NCBI RefSeq assembly: GCF_003854275.1
Contig: NZ_QTQP01000007.1
Location: forward strand, 145,139-209,138
Direction of reading: 5' to 3'
Source of the DNA: Burkholderia sp. Bp8963
GTDB lineage: Bacteria > Pseudomonadota > Gammaproteobacteria > Burkholderiales > Burkholderiaceae
Length of the DNA stretch: 64,000 nucleotides
The notes beneath the pieces were generated by a model. It searched no databases. It was given only the letters and a program-made list of their open reading frames with translations, and was not told where the DNA came from. Positions 51,475 through 63,007 of this stretch are shown in pieces (position 1 is the stretch's first letter; every line of letters begins with the position of its first letter). The translations under genes were made by a program, and so were the position numbers.

Positions 51475-52113
51475 TCAGGCAGCGAAAATCTTCCAGATCT
51501 TCTTTTGCGTCGCCGCGTCGGCTTCTTCGTGTACCGAACAATCGAGGCGCAGATCGCTGTCCGCGAGCGGCACGTCGAGCGCCACGCAGAAATGCGTCGC
51601 CTTCTTCGATGCCTTCACCGGCTGGAAGTGCGCGCACGTGACGCACATCCGGTGCGGCGGCGTCGCACCCGCGACCTGCAGCTCGCGCAGCGTCTTCAGC
51701 AGCGCGCGGTACAGCGCGCCCTGTTCGTCCGCGCCGAGCGAGCCGACCGCCTTGGTCAGGAACTCCGGCCACTGCAGCGCCTTCTTCGCCGCGGTGCGGC
51801 CGCGGGCGGACAGCCGCACGGCGAGCGCACGGCCGTCGTCCAGCGCACGGCGCTTTTCGACAAGACCCTTGGTCTCGAGCGTGCTCACTGCATCGCTCGT
51901 CGTCGCCGCGGTGAGCTGCGTCTCGCGCGCGATCTCGCCGAGCCGCATCGGGCCCTTGCGCTGCAGCAGCAGCACCAGGATCTCGCCTTGCGTCGGTGTA
52001 AGGCCTGCGCCTTCCGCCCAATCCCATGCCTGACTCCGCATGGCCGTACTCAACCGCAGCAAACTGTGGGTCACGCGCCCTGCAGCCTGGTTCCCGTAAA
52101 TGCCTTCGCTCAT
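51475..52113 (-). CDS. MarR-family regulator with a C-terminal Cys/His cluster
   Basis: 212 residues. Residues 15-110 form a MarR winged helix (GLTPTQGEILVLLLQRKGPMRLGEIARETQLTAATTSDAVSTLE). A C-terminal extension carries Cys157, Cys160, His162, Cys176 and Cys192 (MCVTCAHF, HFCVALD, LDCSVHEE), arranged like a zinc or iron-sulfur binding site. Typical MarR proteins are about 150 residues. It heads a two-gene operon with the amidotransferase. Confidence 0.88.
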   Translation of the reverse strand: MSEGIYGNQAAGRVTHSLLRLSTAMRSQAWDWAEGAGLTPTQGEILVLLLQRKGPMRLGEIARETQLTAATTSDAVSTLETKGLVEKRRALDDGRALAVRLSARGRTAAKKALQWPEFLTKAVGSLGADEQGALYRALLKTLRELQVAGATPPHRMCVTCAHFQPVKASKKATHFCVALDVPLADSDLRLDCSVHEEADAATQKKIWKIFAA

Positions 52114-52621
52114 AGTCTTTTCGCTTTGCCGCCGTCCGGAAGCCCGGACGACCGTAGTGTGGAGATCGAGTTTCTATCTCAAAATGGATGCCCCGAACCG
52201 AGCGCATCCGGCACGACCGTCGCAAGGCACATGCGGCGGCCGCATTCGCGTCGACCGGTCGCACACATATCGTTCCGGTGTCCGCAAAGCCGACATTCTA
52301 AGCGACAGTGGAAAATCGCACAGCTAAGTTATCCAATCCAGTCTGTGGATAACGGCTGAATAACCCTACTAACCGGCTGTGCGCGTAATGCCGTGTGGCC
52401 GCCATAGAGGAGTGGCGAACATTTTACGGAATTCGCCGGCCTGCCGCCCGACGATTATCGTCCACCGGGTTGTCCGTTCCACAGGCCCTTGACTTTGCAG
52501 CAGAAAACGGGGTTATCCACAGATCGCCGACAGGCCTGGGAACGATTTCGGCATTGACTTCCGTCAACTGCCGTTCAGCGAATTGCCGCGCGGTCGAGCC
52601 TGCAATCCGCAAAACAATTTT
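52114..52621. other. Intergenic region with two perfect DnaA boxes
   Basis: This 508-bp gap between the MarR gene and the glutamate-cysteine ligase-like gene contains DnaA boxes at 52344-52352 (minus) and 52513-52521 (plus) and a partial one at 52329-52337. An inverted repeat GAGAT-N9-ATCTC (52162-52180) lies 49-67 bp upstream of the MarR start and may be its operator. No ORF is convincing. Confidence 0.6.
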
Positions 52622-53752
<1,131 letters not shown>

Positions 53753-54967
53753 TCAGTTGCTGTCTCTGCGTTCGCCGACCGCCGACAGGCAGCGGTAGAC
53801 GAGGAACGGCCCGACGAGTTGCAGGACCACGATCGCGCACATCACGATCGCGCGCAAGTGCGGATCGAAATGCGGGTAGAGCTGGTAGGTGTCGTCGACG
53901 AGCAGGTACGCGAGCGCGGACATCGGCGACAGCGCAAGGCCGAGCGCGATGCCCTGCTTCGCGTCGATCCCGCTCGGTTTCGCGAACATCATGACACCCC
54001 CCAGTTTCGCGACGACCCGCGCGACGATCAGCGCGACCGCGAACAGGCCGCCGTGCGCGATGTCGCCCCACGTGAACGACGTCAGCGTGAGCACGAACAG
54101 GATCACCGTCAGCAGCCAGCCGGCCGTGCCGAAATGCTCGGGCCACAGCTGCGGGCGCGCTTCGAGGTTCTTCACGATGATGCCGGCGAGCAAAAGCGTG
54201 AGCAGCGTCGACAGCTTCAGCGCCTGCGCGACCGCGATCGCGAGCATCACGAGCCCGAACAGCGCGACGAACGAATGCTCGTCGCGCATCGTCGCGGTCA
54301 TGTGGCGGAACATGTAGTTGCACGAGCGGGCGACGAGGTACGCGACGATGAACGAACCGACGAGCAGGTAAACGGGCTGCAGGACCGTCGCGAAAACGTT
54401 GCCGTACGCCTCCTGGTGCAGCCAGCTGGTGACGAGCTTGGTCAGCACGACCGCATAGACGCTGTTGAGCGCGGTCAGCGTGATCAGGCGTTGCGACACC
54501 TGCCCTTCCGCACGCAGCTCGGTCTTCAGCTGGATCACCATCGACGGTGAAGTTGCGACCGCGATCGCCGACAGCACGAGCGCGACCATGCCCGAAATGC
54601 CGAGCGCGAGCAGCACGAACAGCACGAGCACGAACGTGAGCGTCGCTTCGGTGAGGCTCGACGCAATCAGCCACGGATTGCGGCGGATCCAGCGCAGGTC
54701 GAGGCGGCTGCCGAGCTCGAACAGCAGCAGGCCGAGCGCGACGTCGATCAGCAGACGCGAGGTTTCGTCGGTGCTGGCATCGATCACGCCGAAACCGAAC
54801 GACCCGGCGATCAGGCCGATCACCGCGTAACCGGTGATGCGCGGCAGCCGCCACGCGCGATAGCACAGCTCGCCGCACAGGCCCGCGGCGAACAGCGCGA
54901 GGCCGGCCCAGAACACGGGATCCGGCGACAGCGGCCAATTGGGCAGGAATGAGAACGCCGACTTCAT
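53753..54967 (-). CDS. CPA2-family cation:proton antiporter (KefB-like membrane domain)
   Basis: 404 residues, about twelve hydrophobic helices, starting MKSAFSFLPNWPLSPDPVFWAG. The family region LGLLLFELGSRLDLRWIRRNP and the half-repeat ALVLSAIAVATSPSMVIQLKTEL are present. No TrkA-N/RCK regulatory domain follows, unlike KefB/KefC. Ion specificity (K+ or Na+) is unknown. It is directly upstream of a glutathione-type ligase gene, as if linked to thiol-gated K+ efflux. Its promoter faces the candidate origin. Confidence 0.88.
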   Translation of the reverse strand: MKSAFSFLPNWPLSPDPVFWAGLALFAAGLCGELCYRAWRLPRITGYAVIGLIAGSFGFGVIDASTDETSRLLIDVALGLLLFELGSRLDLRWIRRNPWLIASSLTEATLTFVLVLFVLLALGISGMVALVLSAIAVATSPSMVIQLKTELRAEGQVSQRLITLTALNSVYAVVLTKLVTSWLHQEAYGNVFATVLQPVYLLVGSFIVAYLVARSCNYMFRHMTATMRDEHSFVALFGLVMLAIAVAQALKLSTLLTLLLAGIIVKNLEARPQLWPEHFGTAGWLLTVILFVLTLTSFTWGDIAHGGLFAVALIVARVVAKLGGVMMFAKPSGIDAKQGIALGLALSPMSALAYLLVDDTYQLYPHFDPHLRAIVMCAIVVLQLVGPFLVYRCLSAVGERRDSN

Positions 54968-55641
54968 CGTGGTGATTCTCCTTTGGAAGCAACCGCCAGC
55001 GACGCAGGGTCAAGCGTCAGGTTCGAGATGCACGCCGGCTGGGTATTGCCCCGAATGTGATTGTTGTGGTCGACCGCAGGACATGGGAAGAATCGCCTGC
55101 GCCGCCGTCGGCGGAGATGTCGCTCAGGTGTGCCGATCTGGATTGTCGGCCTGGTGTGTGAATGGACTGCGCGATCTCGAAGATTCAGATTCGAAATCGT
55201 GCCGACCGTTCCATTGAAGCATGTCCGGAGCCTGTCCGGACGAACGCGTAGGAAACCGATTGTGCCACAGGTTTTCGGGACTGGAACCGTTTGATCGGAA
55301 GAATCGCCGCGCTGTGCGCCGACATGCCTTTCAATTCAAAGGTTTACCTGTATACATACGTAGTAGAAGTTAACAAGACGCGCACAGTTCTGTGGATAAC
55401 TCCGGTTTACGTCGACGGATCAAGACGTTGGCAAAACCATAACCCGCTGCACAGGTTGTTCGTGCACAGCGGATTGAGTGGAGTAACTTTTGCGCCGTTT
55501 CACAGTGCTGTGGAGTTGCCCAGTTTACGTCCACTGTGATTGCACACGGAATGCGCACGGTTTTCGCGCGGTTATCCACAGATGCGGGTGGATAACCTGG
55601 CGCGGCGGAATCGGTGAACTGTGAGGTGACGGTGACGCGCG
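54968..55641. other. Candidate replication origin region (kefB-like/mnmC intergenic)
   Basis: This 674-bp gene-free stretch has an AT-rich block at about 55321-55378 (runs such as TGTATACATACGTAGTAGAAG). DnaA boxes follow at 55391-55399 (perfect, minus strand), 55572-55580 (perfect, plus) and 55587-55595 (one mismatch, minus), with several TGTGGA/GCACAG words between. GTTTACGTC is directly repeated at 55405 and 55523. The arrangement resembles an oriC with a DUE and flanking DnaA boxes. Experimental origin mapping is not possible from sequence, so this is an inference. Confidence 0.55.
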
Positions 55642-57624
55642 TCAGTCGGTCGCGCTCACCCGTCGGGCGCGCAGCGCGCGGATCAGGAAGCGCGCGGGAT
55701 CGATCGCTTCGGCGAGTTCCCGCTCGAGCGGCCACGGCTCGCCTTCGAGCTGCGACGCGATCAGTTCGGCGCCGAGCGCGGCCCAGACGAGGCCGCGCGA
55801 ACCGTAGCCGAATGCGCCGTAAAGGCCTTCGGTGCGCGGCAGGTCGCGGGCCTTCGCGCCGCTCAGCGCCTTCGCGTTGGCAACCGCCAGCGTTTCGTCC
55901 GCGAGCGGCCCGATCATCGGCAGCCGGTCGCCGGCGACCCAGCGGAACGCGACACGGCCGCGCAGGCTGTCGACGGCCGGCACGTCGCCGATCAGGCCTG
56001 GCAGCAGATGCCGTACCCGCGCGAGGTTTTCGGCGTGGCCGGCCGGGCGCAGCGCGGGATCGAGGTCGTCCGGTTCGAACGTCGCGCCGATCAGCAGCGT
56101 GCCGTCGTCGAGCGGCACCGCGTAGCCGTCGCCGATGACCGGGCAGTCGAGCGGCGCCGCGCTGCCCGCCGGCAGCAGCGTCAGCTGTCCGCGCACCGGC
56201 TGCAGCGCGACGTGCCGCAGTCCGGCGAGCCGCACCGCATCGCCGGCGTTCGACAGCACGACGGCCGGCGCTTCGGCGAGCGTGCGGCCGTCAGCGTCGA
56301 GCGCGCGCCAGGCCGTGCCGTGCCGCTCGAGACGCGCGACGTCGGTGCCGGTCAGCATCTGCACGCGCGCGCCGGCCGCCGCGCATTGCGCGGCCGACAA
56401 CTCGGCCGGCCGCACGGCGCCGCCGTGCGGAAACAGCAGGCCGCCGTGCGCGACCGGCAGTTTCAGATGCGCGCGCGCCGCATCGGCATCGAGCAGCGTC
56501 GCATAGTCGGGCGGCACGCCGAGTGCATCGAACGCGGCGCGCATCCGCTCGAAATCGGCTGCCGATTCCGCGAGATGGATCATCCCGCGCGTGCTGCGCC
56601 CGAACGCGTGACCGGCACGTTCGAGCGCGCGCCAGCGAGCGAGCGCGTGCACGAATCCGCTGCGCGTGAGCCGGCTCGCGACGTTGTCGTCGCGTGTCAT
56701 CAGCGGATGGAACACGCCGGCGGGATTGCCCGACGCTTCCGTCGCGATGCGCTCGCGCCGCTCGATCAGCGTGACGTCCCAGCCGCGCGCGGCGAGCCGT
56801 TCGACGACCGCGCAGCCGGCGATGCCCGCGCCGATCACGATCGCGCGTCGCGATTCGACCGGCAGCGCACGCGGCGGCTCGTGCCGGCGCATCCGCCAGC
56901 GCGGCGCGAATTCGCCGACGAGCATCGCGTGCTTGCCCGCAAAACCGTCGACCTTGCGATACGCGAAGCCGGCATCGTCGAGTGCCTGCTTGACCGCGCC
57001 CGAGCTCGAATACGTCGCGAATGTCGCGCCGTCGTCGGCGACGCGCGCGAGCGCGCGAAACACGTCGACCGACCACATGTCCGCGTTTTTCGATGGCGCG
57101 AAGCCGTCGAAATAGAACGCGTCGGCGCGCACCACGAGTTTCGGCAGCAGCTCGAGCACGTCGCCGAACGCGAGCGTCAGCACGACGCGCCCTTCGTCGA
57201 ATTCGAGCCGGTGCAGACCTGGCACGAGCATCGGCCACGCGTCGACGAGTGCGTCGAACAGCGTGTCGAGGCCCTGCGATATGGTTGTGTGCGCAACGAT
57301 ATGCGATGCCGCGCGGCGCAAGTCGTCGCGCGTGAACGGATGCTTGTCGACCGACACGAAATGCAGGCGCTCGCAGCGCGCGGGATCGTCGCGCCATGCG
57401 GCCCAGGTCGCGACGAAGTTGCAGCCGGCGCCGAACCCGGTCTCGACGATCGTGAACGTGCGCCTGCCCTGCCAGCGCCGCGGCAAGCCGTTGCCCGCGA
57501 CGAACACGTGGTTCGCCTGCGCGAGCGCGCCGGCGGCACTGTAATAGACGTCGCCGTATTCGGGCGAGACGAGGGTGCCGTCGTCGCGGAACGCGAGCGT
57601 GGCAGGAACGAGTCGATCGGGCAT
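55642..57624 (-). CDS. mnmC: Bifunctional tRNA wobble-uridine enzyme MnmC
   Basis: 660 residues. The N-terminal SAM methyltransferase half (VETGFGAGCNFVATWAAW, DAFYFDGFAPSKNADMWS) is joined to a C-terminal FAD oxidase half (AIVIGAGIAGCAVVERLAARG near residue 262). It converts cmnm5U34, made by MnmEG, to mnm5U34 in tRNAs. The partner mnmG is also in this window, 30 kb away. ATG 57624 is taken rather than the TTG at 57645. Confidence 0.95.
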   Translation of the reverse strand: MPDRLVPATLAFRDDGTLVSPEYGDVYYSAAGALAQANHVFVAGNGLPRRWQGRRTFTIVETGFGAGCNFVATWAAWRDDPARCERLHFVSVDKHPFTRDDLRRAASHIVAHTTISQGLDTLFDALVDAWPMLVPGLHRLEFDEGRVVLTLAFGDVLELLPKLVVRADAFYFDGFAPSKNADMWSVDVFRALARVADDGATFATYSSSGAVKQALDDAGFAYRKVDGFAGKHAMLVGEFAPRWRMRRHEPPRALPVESRRAIVIGAGIAGCAVVERLAARGWDVTLIERRERIATEASGNPAGVFHPLMTRDDNVASRLTRSGFVHALARWRALERAGHAFGRSTRGMIHLAESAADFERMRAAFDALGVPPDYATLLDADAARAHLKLPVAHGGLLFPHGGAVRPAELSAAQCAAAGARVQMLTGTDVARLERHGTAWRALDADGRTLAEAPAVVLSNAGDAVRLAGLRHVALQPVRGQLTLLPAGSAAPLDCPVIGDGYAVPLDDGTLLIGATFEPDDLDPALRPAGHAENLARVRHLLPGLIGDVPAVDSLRGRVAFRWVAGDRLPMIGPLADETLAVANAKALSGAKARDLPRTEGLYGAFGYGSRGLVWAALGAELIASQLEGEPWPLERELAEAIDPARFLIRALRARRVSATD

Positions 57625-57870
57625 GCGAAACAAAATGCGTGGCAACCAAGCCTGTCAAGGGATTGCGGCGCCCCACCCGCGCGGCCGTTGGCAAAAACCA
57701 ACGACCGCGCGAGCAGGCTGACGCGGCTGCGGATCCTGTCCGGCTGGCGCGGGTCAAAAAATGTGCAGCCAGTGATTCACTCGGCGAAATACCGAAGAAA
57801 ATCTTTGAAACCCTTGTCGTTATTGGGTTTGCGCTGCGCTATCATAGCAAGCGCCGTACCGCGGGGTGGT

Positions 57871-57886
57871 CTCCGGCATGCCGGAG
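57871..57886. repeat. 16-bp perfect palindrome upstream of the HU gene
   Basis: CTCCGGCATGCCGGAG lies 129-144 bp before the HU start and 70 bp upstream of its -10. It could be an operator or the stem of a leaderless hairpin. Its role is unknown. Confidence 0.4.
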
Positions 57887-57935
57887 GGTGCGCCGCGCGG
57901 GCCAGGATTCGGCGCTGTGCCGTCGTAGTCCGACT

Positions 57936-57964
57936 CTCGACGGCACGGTTCGCGCACGTATAAT
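57936..57964 (+). promoter_or_regulatory. HU gene promoter
   Basis: -10 TATAAT (57959-57964) with a 17-bp spacer to CTCGAC (57936-57941), about 50 bp upstream of the ATG. AAGGAA serves as ribosome site. Confidence 0.6.
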
Positions 57965-58014
57965 CGGCGCGTTCGCGCTGTTCGTGTCAAACCTAACCTG
58001 AAAAAGGAACCTTA

Positions 58015-58293
58015 ATGAACAAACAGGAACTGATCGACGCCGTCGCCGCCCAAACGGGCGCCAGCAAGGCTCAAACCGGTGAAACGCTGGACACGCTGCT
58101 CGAAGTCATCAAGAAAGCCGTGTCGAAGGGCGATGCGGTTCAGCTGATCGGCTTCGGCAGCTTCGGTTCGGGCAAGCGCGCAGCACGTACGGGCCGCAAC
58201 CCGAAGACCGGCGAAACCATCAAGATCCCGGCAGCCAAGACGGTCAAGTTCACGGCTGGCAAGGCGTTCAAGGACGCCGTCAACAAGCGTTAA
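58015..58293 (+). CDS. hupB: DNA-binding protein HU
   Basis: 92 residues starting [20 protein letters not shown]. The HU signature [28 protein letters not shown] holds the flexible arm that intercalates at bent DNA. HU compacts the nucleoid and assists origin opening, which fits its position 2.5 kb from the candidate origin. It ends at a strong intrinsic terminator. Confidence 0.96.
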   Translation: MNKQELIDAVAAQTGASKAQTGETLDTLLEVIKKAVSKGDAVQLIGFGSFGSGKRAARTGRNPKTGETIKIPAAKTVKFTAGKAFKDAVNKR

Positions 58294-58310
58294 TCTCAGC
58301 GCCTGTTCAG

Positions 58311-58340
58311 AAAAAACCCGCCATTCGGCGGGTTTTTTTT
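58311..58340 (+). terminator. Terminator after the HU gene
   Basis: AAAAAACCCGCC-ATTC-GGCGGGTTTTTTTT: a GC stem flanked by A and T runs, so it can work in both directions. On the minus strand it also closes the CobW-type gene from the other side. Confidence 0.9.
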
Positions 58341-58399
58341 ATTGCAGCGCGCGGCTTTTTCGCCACAGATCGCGCCGCTCTTGCAAGATTTAACGGTTG

Positions 58400-59689
<1,290 letters not shown>

Positions 59690-59864
59690 AACGATATGCA
59701 CCAACGGAAAAGTGAAAAAGCGGCCGCGGCGTGGCCTCTCCGGGGCGCGATCAGCACGATCAGCGCGAGCCGGGCGCGGGGCAAAGCTGCGGCGTGAGCC
59801 CGCATTGTGCATCAAACGCGCGCCGGCCGGCCGGCGCCACGTCAAGCGCGGCCGCGGCGCCCGG

Positions 59865-60317
59865 TCAGGGCTGCGGCGGCAGCAGCTTCCACTGCGTGAG
59901 GATGCCGGCGATCTGCTTCGCGTACTTGTCGCGCAGCGTGGGTGTTTCAGAATGATAGGCGCCGACCGCCTGCCACGTGTTGCCGTACCGGTTCATTTTC
60001 TGCCGCAGGTGCCACGCGGCGATATAGACGTTCTTGCACGGTTGCATCAGCGTGTCGCGACCGATCCCGTAGCGCGACAGCGTCGGCAGATGAATCGAAT
60101 TGATCTGCATGAGACCGTAGTCGGTCGAGCCGTTCGCATTCTTGTTCAGCGCGTCGGGCCGGTTGTGCGACTCCTGCCACGCGATCGCGCGCAGGATCAG
60201 CGGATTGACCTGCTGGTAGCGGGCCGCTTCGTCGAAACAATCGGCGCGTGCGTTTCCGCCGGTGAAAGCGGCGCCGACAGTGATCAAACACGCGATCGAA
60301 ACGAAGCGTCTGTTCAT
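59865..60317 (-). CDS. Lytic transglycosylase, SLT/IagB type
   Basis: 150 residues with a signal peptide (MNRRFVSIACLITVGAAFTGGNARA). Catalytic Glu49 is in the IAWQESHN motif and YGLMQINSIH completes the goose-lysozyme-like fold. Small IagB/VirB1-type enzymes open peptidoglycan for secretion systems and pili. It lies 365 bp from the divergently transcribed type II secretin gene, suggesting a link to that machine, though this is inference. Confidence 0.88.
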   Translation of the reverse strand: MNRRFVSIACLITVGAAFTGGNARADCFDEAARYQQVNPLILRAIAWQESHNRPDALNKNANGSTDYGLMQINSIHLPTLSRYGIGRDTLMQPCKNVYIAAWHLRQKMNRYGNTWQAVGAYHSETPTLRDKYAKQIAGILTQWKLLPPQP

Positions 60318-60682
60318 CGTGCAAGGAAGCGGAAATGGGCTGGGGGCGGGAAAACCCGTGCCCGGAATTCGCGCGACGCGCATCGCGTCGCTCGTATCAT
60401 ACCGAGAGCAACCGGCGTTGCGTGTGCCACGGCGACGAATGCCGGGTTATACCGCATTTTCGTTTCGGTTCATCCTGAAAATGATTATGACAGGCGCGCG
60501 AGCGGAGACCGGCTCCGAACCTTACATCTGGCATACGCATGTCCGCATTTCTGTCGTATGTGAGACAGTCCTCGGGACGATGTGATATTTCGGACATGAA
60601 AAACTGCTAATGTCGCTTTTTTCGGATTTGGATCCAGTAATACCGCCGGATGTGGCCTGAGCCGGCATCGACCCATTCATCC
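60318..60682. other. Divergent promoter region of the transglycosylase and gspD
   Basis: 365 bp with an inverted repeat GCGACGCG-CAT-CGCGTCGC (60373-60391) near the transglycosylase side, and a more AT-rich part (60460-60640) before gspD. No ORF, RNA gene or clear operator was identified. Confidence 0.4.
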
Positions 60683-63007
60683 ATGACAAGAAATCGCTAC
60701 GTTATGCGGCGCGTCGCCACGACTCTGATAGTCGCAGGCATCATCGTTTCGCAGGCCGCCTACGCCCAGGTCACGCTCAATTTCGTCAACGCCGATATCG
60801 ATCAGGTCGCGAAGGCGATCGGCGCTGCGACCGGCAAGACCATCATCGTCGACCCCCGCGTGAAGGGGCAGCTCAATCTCGTCGCCGAACGCCCGGTGCC
60901 GGAAGACCAGGCACTGAAGACGCTGCAATCCGCGCTGCGGATGCAGGGCTTCGCGCTCGTGCAGGACCACGGCGTGCTGAAGGTCGTGCCCGAGGCCGAC
61001 GCGAAGCTGCAGGGCGTGCCGACCTACGTCGGCAACACGCCGCAGGCGCGCGGCGACCAGGTCGTCACGCAGGTGTTCGAACTGCACAACGAATCGGCGA
61101 ACAACCTGCTGCCGGTGCTGCGGCCGCTGATCTCGCCGAACAACACGGTCACCGCGTATCCGGCGAACAACACGATCGTCGTGACCGATTACGCGGACAA
61201 CGTGCGCCGCATCGCGCAGATCATCGCCGGCGTCGACAACGCGGCCGGCGCGCAGGTGCTGGTCGTGCCGCTCAGGAATGCGAACGCGATCGACGTCGCC
61301 GCGCAGCTCGGCAAGTTGCTCGACCCCGGTGCGATCGGCAACAGCGACGCGACGCTGAAGGTATCGGTCACGGCCGATCCGCGCACCAACTCGCTGATGC
61401 TGCGCGCGTCGAACGCGTCGCGCCTCGCGGCTGCGAAGCGCATTGCGCAGCAGCTCGACGCGCCGAGCACCGTGCCCGGCAACATGCACGTGGTGCCGCT
61501 GCGCAATGCCGACGCGGTGAAGCTCGCGAAGACGCTGCGCGGGATGCTCGGCAAGAGCAGCACCGAAAGCGGTGCGTCGGCGGCGTCGAACGACGCGAAC
61601 GCGTTCAACCAGGGCAGCTTGTCGCAGAGCGGCAACTTCTCGACCGGCACCGCGGGCACCCCGCCGCTGCCGTCGTCGATGAGCGGCTCGTCGTCGAGCT
61701 ACGGCGGCGGCACAGCGTCGGGCGGCGGCCTGGGCAGCGCAGGCCTGCTCGGCGGCGACAAGGAGAAGAGCGGCGACGAGAACCAGCCGGGCGGCATGAT
61801 CCAGGCCGATGCGGCGACGAATTCGCTGATCGTCACCGCGCCGGATCCGGTCTACCGGAACCTGCGCGCGGTGATCGACCAGCTCGACGCGCGGCGCGCG
61901 CAGGTCTACCTCGAGGCGCTGATCGTCGAGCTGAACTCGACGACGGCCGGCAACCTCGGCATCCAGTGGCAGGTCGGCAGCGGCAACGTGCTGGCCGGCA
62001 CGAACCTCGCAAGCACCGCGGGCAACGTGAGCGGCAGCAACATCCTGAATGTGTCGGCGGCGGTCGCGACCGGTGGCGCGGCGGGGCTCGCGGGCCTGTC
62101 GCAAACGCTGACGCAGGGCCTCAACGTCGGCTGGCTTCACAACATGTTCGGCGTGCAGGGCCTCGGCGCGCTGCTGCAGTACTTCGCGGGCGTCAGCGAC
62201 GCGAACGTGCTGTCGACGCCGAACCTGATCACGCTCGACAACGAGGAAGCGAAGATCGTCGTCGGCCAGAACGTGCCGATCGCGACGGGCTCGTATTCGA
62301 ACCTGACGAGCGGGACGACGGGCAACGCATTCAACACCTTCGACCGCCGCGACGTCGGCCTCACGCTGCACGTGAAGCCGCAGATTACCGACGGCGGGAT
62401 CCTGAAGCTGCAGCTCTATACCGAGGATTCGTCGGTCGTGAGCGGCACGACGAACACGGTGACGAACCCGGCCGGCCCGACGTTCAACAAGCGCTCGATC
62501 CAGTCGACGGTGCTCGCGGACAACGGCGAGATCATCGTGCTCGGCGGCTTGATGCAGGACAACTACCAGGTGTCGAACAGCAAGGTGCCGCTGCTCGGCG
62601 ATATCCCGTGGATCGGCCAGCTGTTCCGCTCGGAAACCAAGCAGCGGCAGAAGACCAACCTGATGGTGTTCCTGCGGCCGGTGATCATCAGCGACCGCGC
62701 AACCGCGCAGGCGGTCTCGGCGAACCGCTACGACTACATCCAGGGCGTGACGGGCGCATATCGCTCGGACAACAACATCATTCGCGACAAGGACGATCCG
62801 GTCGTGCCGCCGATGCCGCTGGGCCCGAGCCAGGGCGGTTCGCCGGCGATGAACCTGTTCGACCTGACGAAGATGCGCCGCGAGCAGCAGAGCCCGCAGG
62901 CACCGCAGCAACCGCAGTCGCAACCGTCGGCCCCGCAGCCGCAGAGCGTCCCGCAGCAGACGGTGCCGCAGCAGCCGCTGACGGCCACGCCGGGAGTGTC
63001 GCAGTGA
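60683..63007 (+). CDS. gspD: Type II secretion outer-membrane secretin GspD
   Basis: 774 residues from ATG 60683, with a signal peptide ending near SQAAYAQ. N0 and N1-N3 domains follow (VTLNFVNADIDQVAKAIGAATGKTIIVDP; VVPLRNANAIDVAAQL; HVVPLRNADAVKLAKTLRGM). A Gly/Ser-rich linker lies near residue 340. The C-terminal secretin pore includes VLSTPNLITLDNEEAKIVVGQNVPI and GGLMQDNYQVSNSKVPLLGDIPWIGQLF. A Pro/Gln-rich tail ends the protein. It is the gate for folded exoproteins. It heads the operon with gspE, GTGA-overlapped. Confidence 0.95.
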   Translation: MTRNRYVMRRVATTLIVAGIIVSQAAYAQVTLNFVNADIDQVAKAIGAATGKTIIVDPRVKGQLNLVAERPVPEDQALKTLQSALRMQGFALVQDHGVLKVVPEADAKLQGVPTYVGNTPQARGDQVVTQVFELHNESANNLLPVLRPLISPNNTVTAYPANNTIVVTDYADNVRRIAQIIAGVDNAAGAQVLVVPLRNANAIDVAAQLGKLLDPGAIGNSDATLKVSVTADPRTNSLMLRASNASRLAAAKRIAQQLDAPSTVPGNMHVVPLRNADAVKLAKTLRGMLGKSSTESGASAASNDANAFNQGSLSQSGNFSTGTAGTPPLPSSMSGSSSSYGGGTASGGGLGSAGLLGGDKEKSGDENQPGGMIQADAATNSLIVTAPDPVYRNLRAVIDQLDARRAQVYLEALIVELNSTTAGNLGIQWQVGSGNVLAGTNLASTAGNVSGSNILNVSAAVATGGAAGLAGLSQTLTQGLNVGWLHNMFGVQGLGALLQYFAGVSDANVLSTPNLITLDNEEAKIVVGQNVPIATGSYSNLTSGTTGNAFNTFDRRDVGLTLHVKPQITDGGILKLQLYTEDSSVVSGTTNTVTNPAGPTFNKRSIQSTVLADNGEIIVLGGLMQDNYQVSNSKVPLLGDIPWIGQLFRSETKQRQKTNLMVFLRPVIISDRATAQAVSANRYDYIQGVTGAYRSDNNIIRDKDDPVVPPMPLGPSQGGSPAMNLFDLTKMRREQQSPQAPQQPQSQPSAPQPQSVPQQTVPQQPLTATPGVSQ

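Noticed and set aside
59690..59720. Zur-type operator upstream of the CobW gene
   Set aside because: CATA-ACGA-TATG is only a loose inverted repeat and does not fit a Zur consensus I know.
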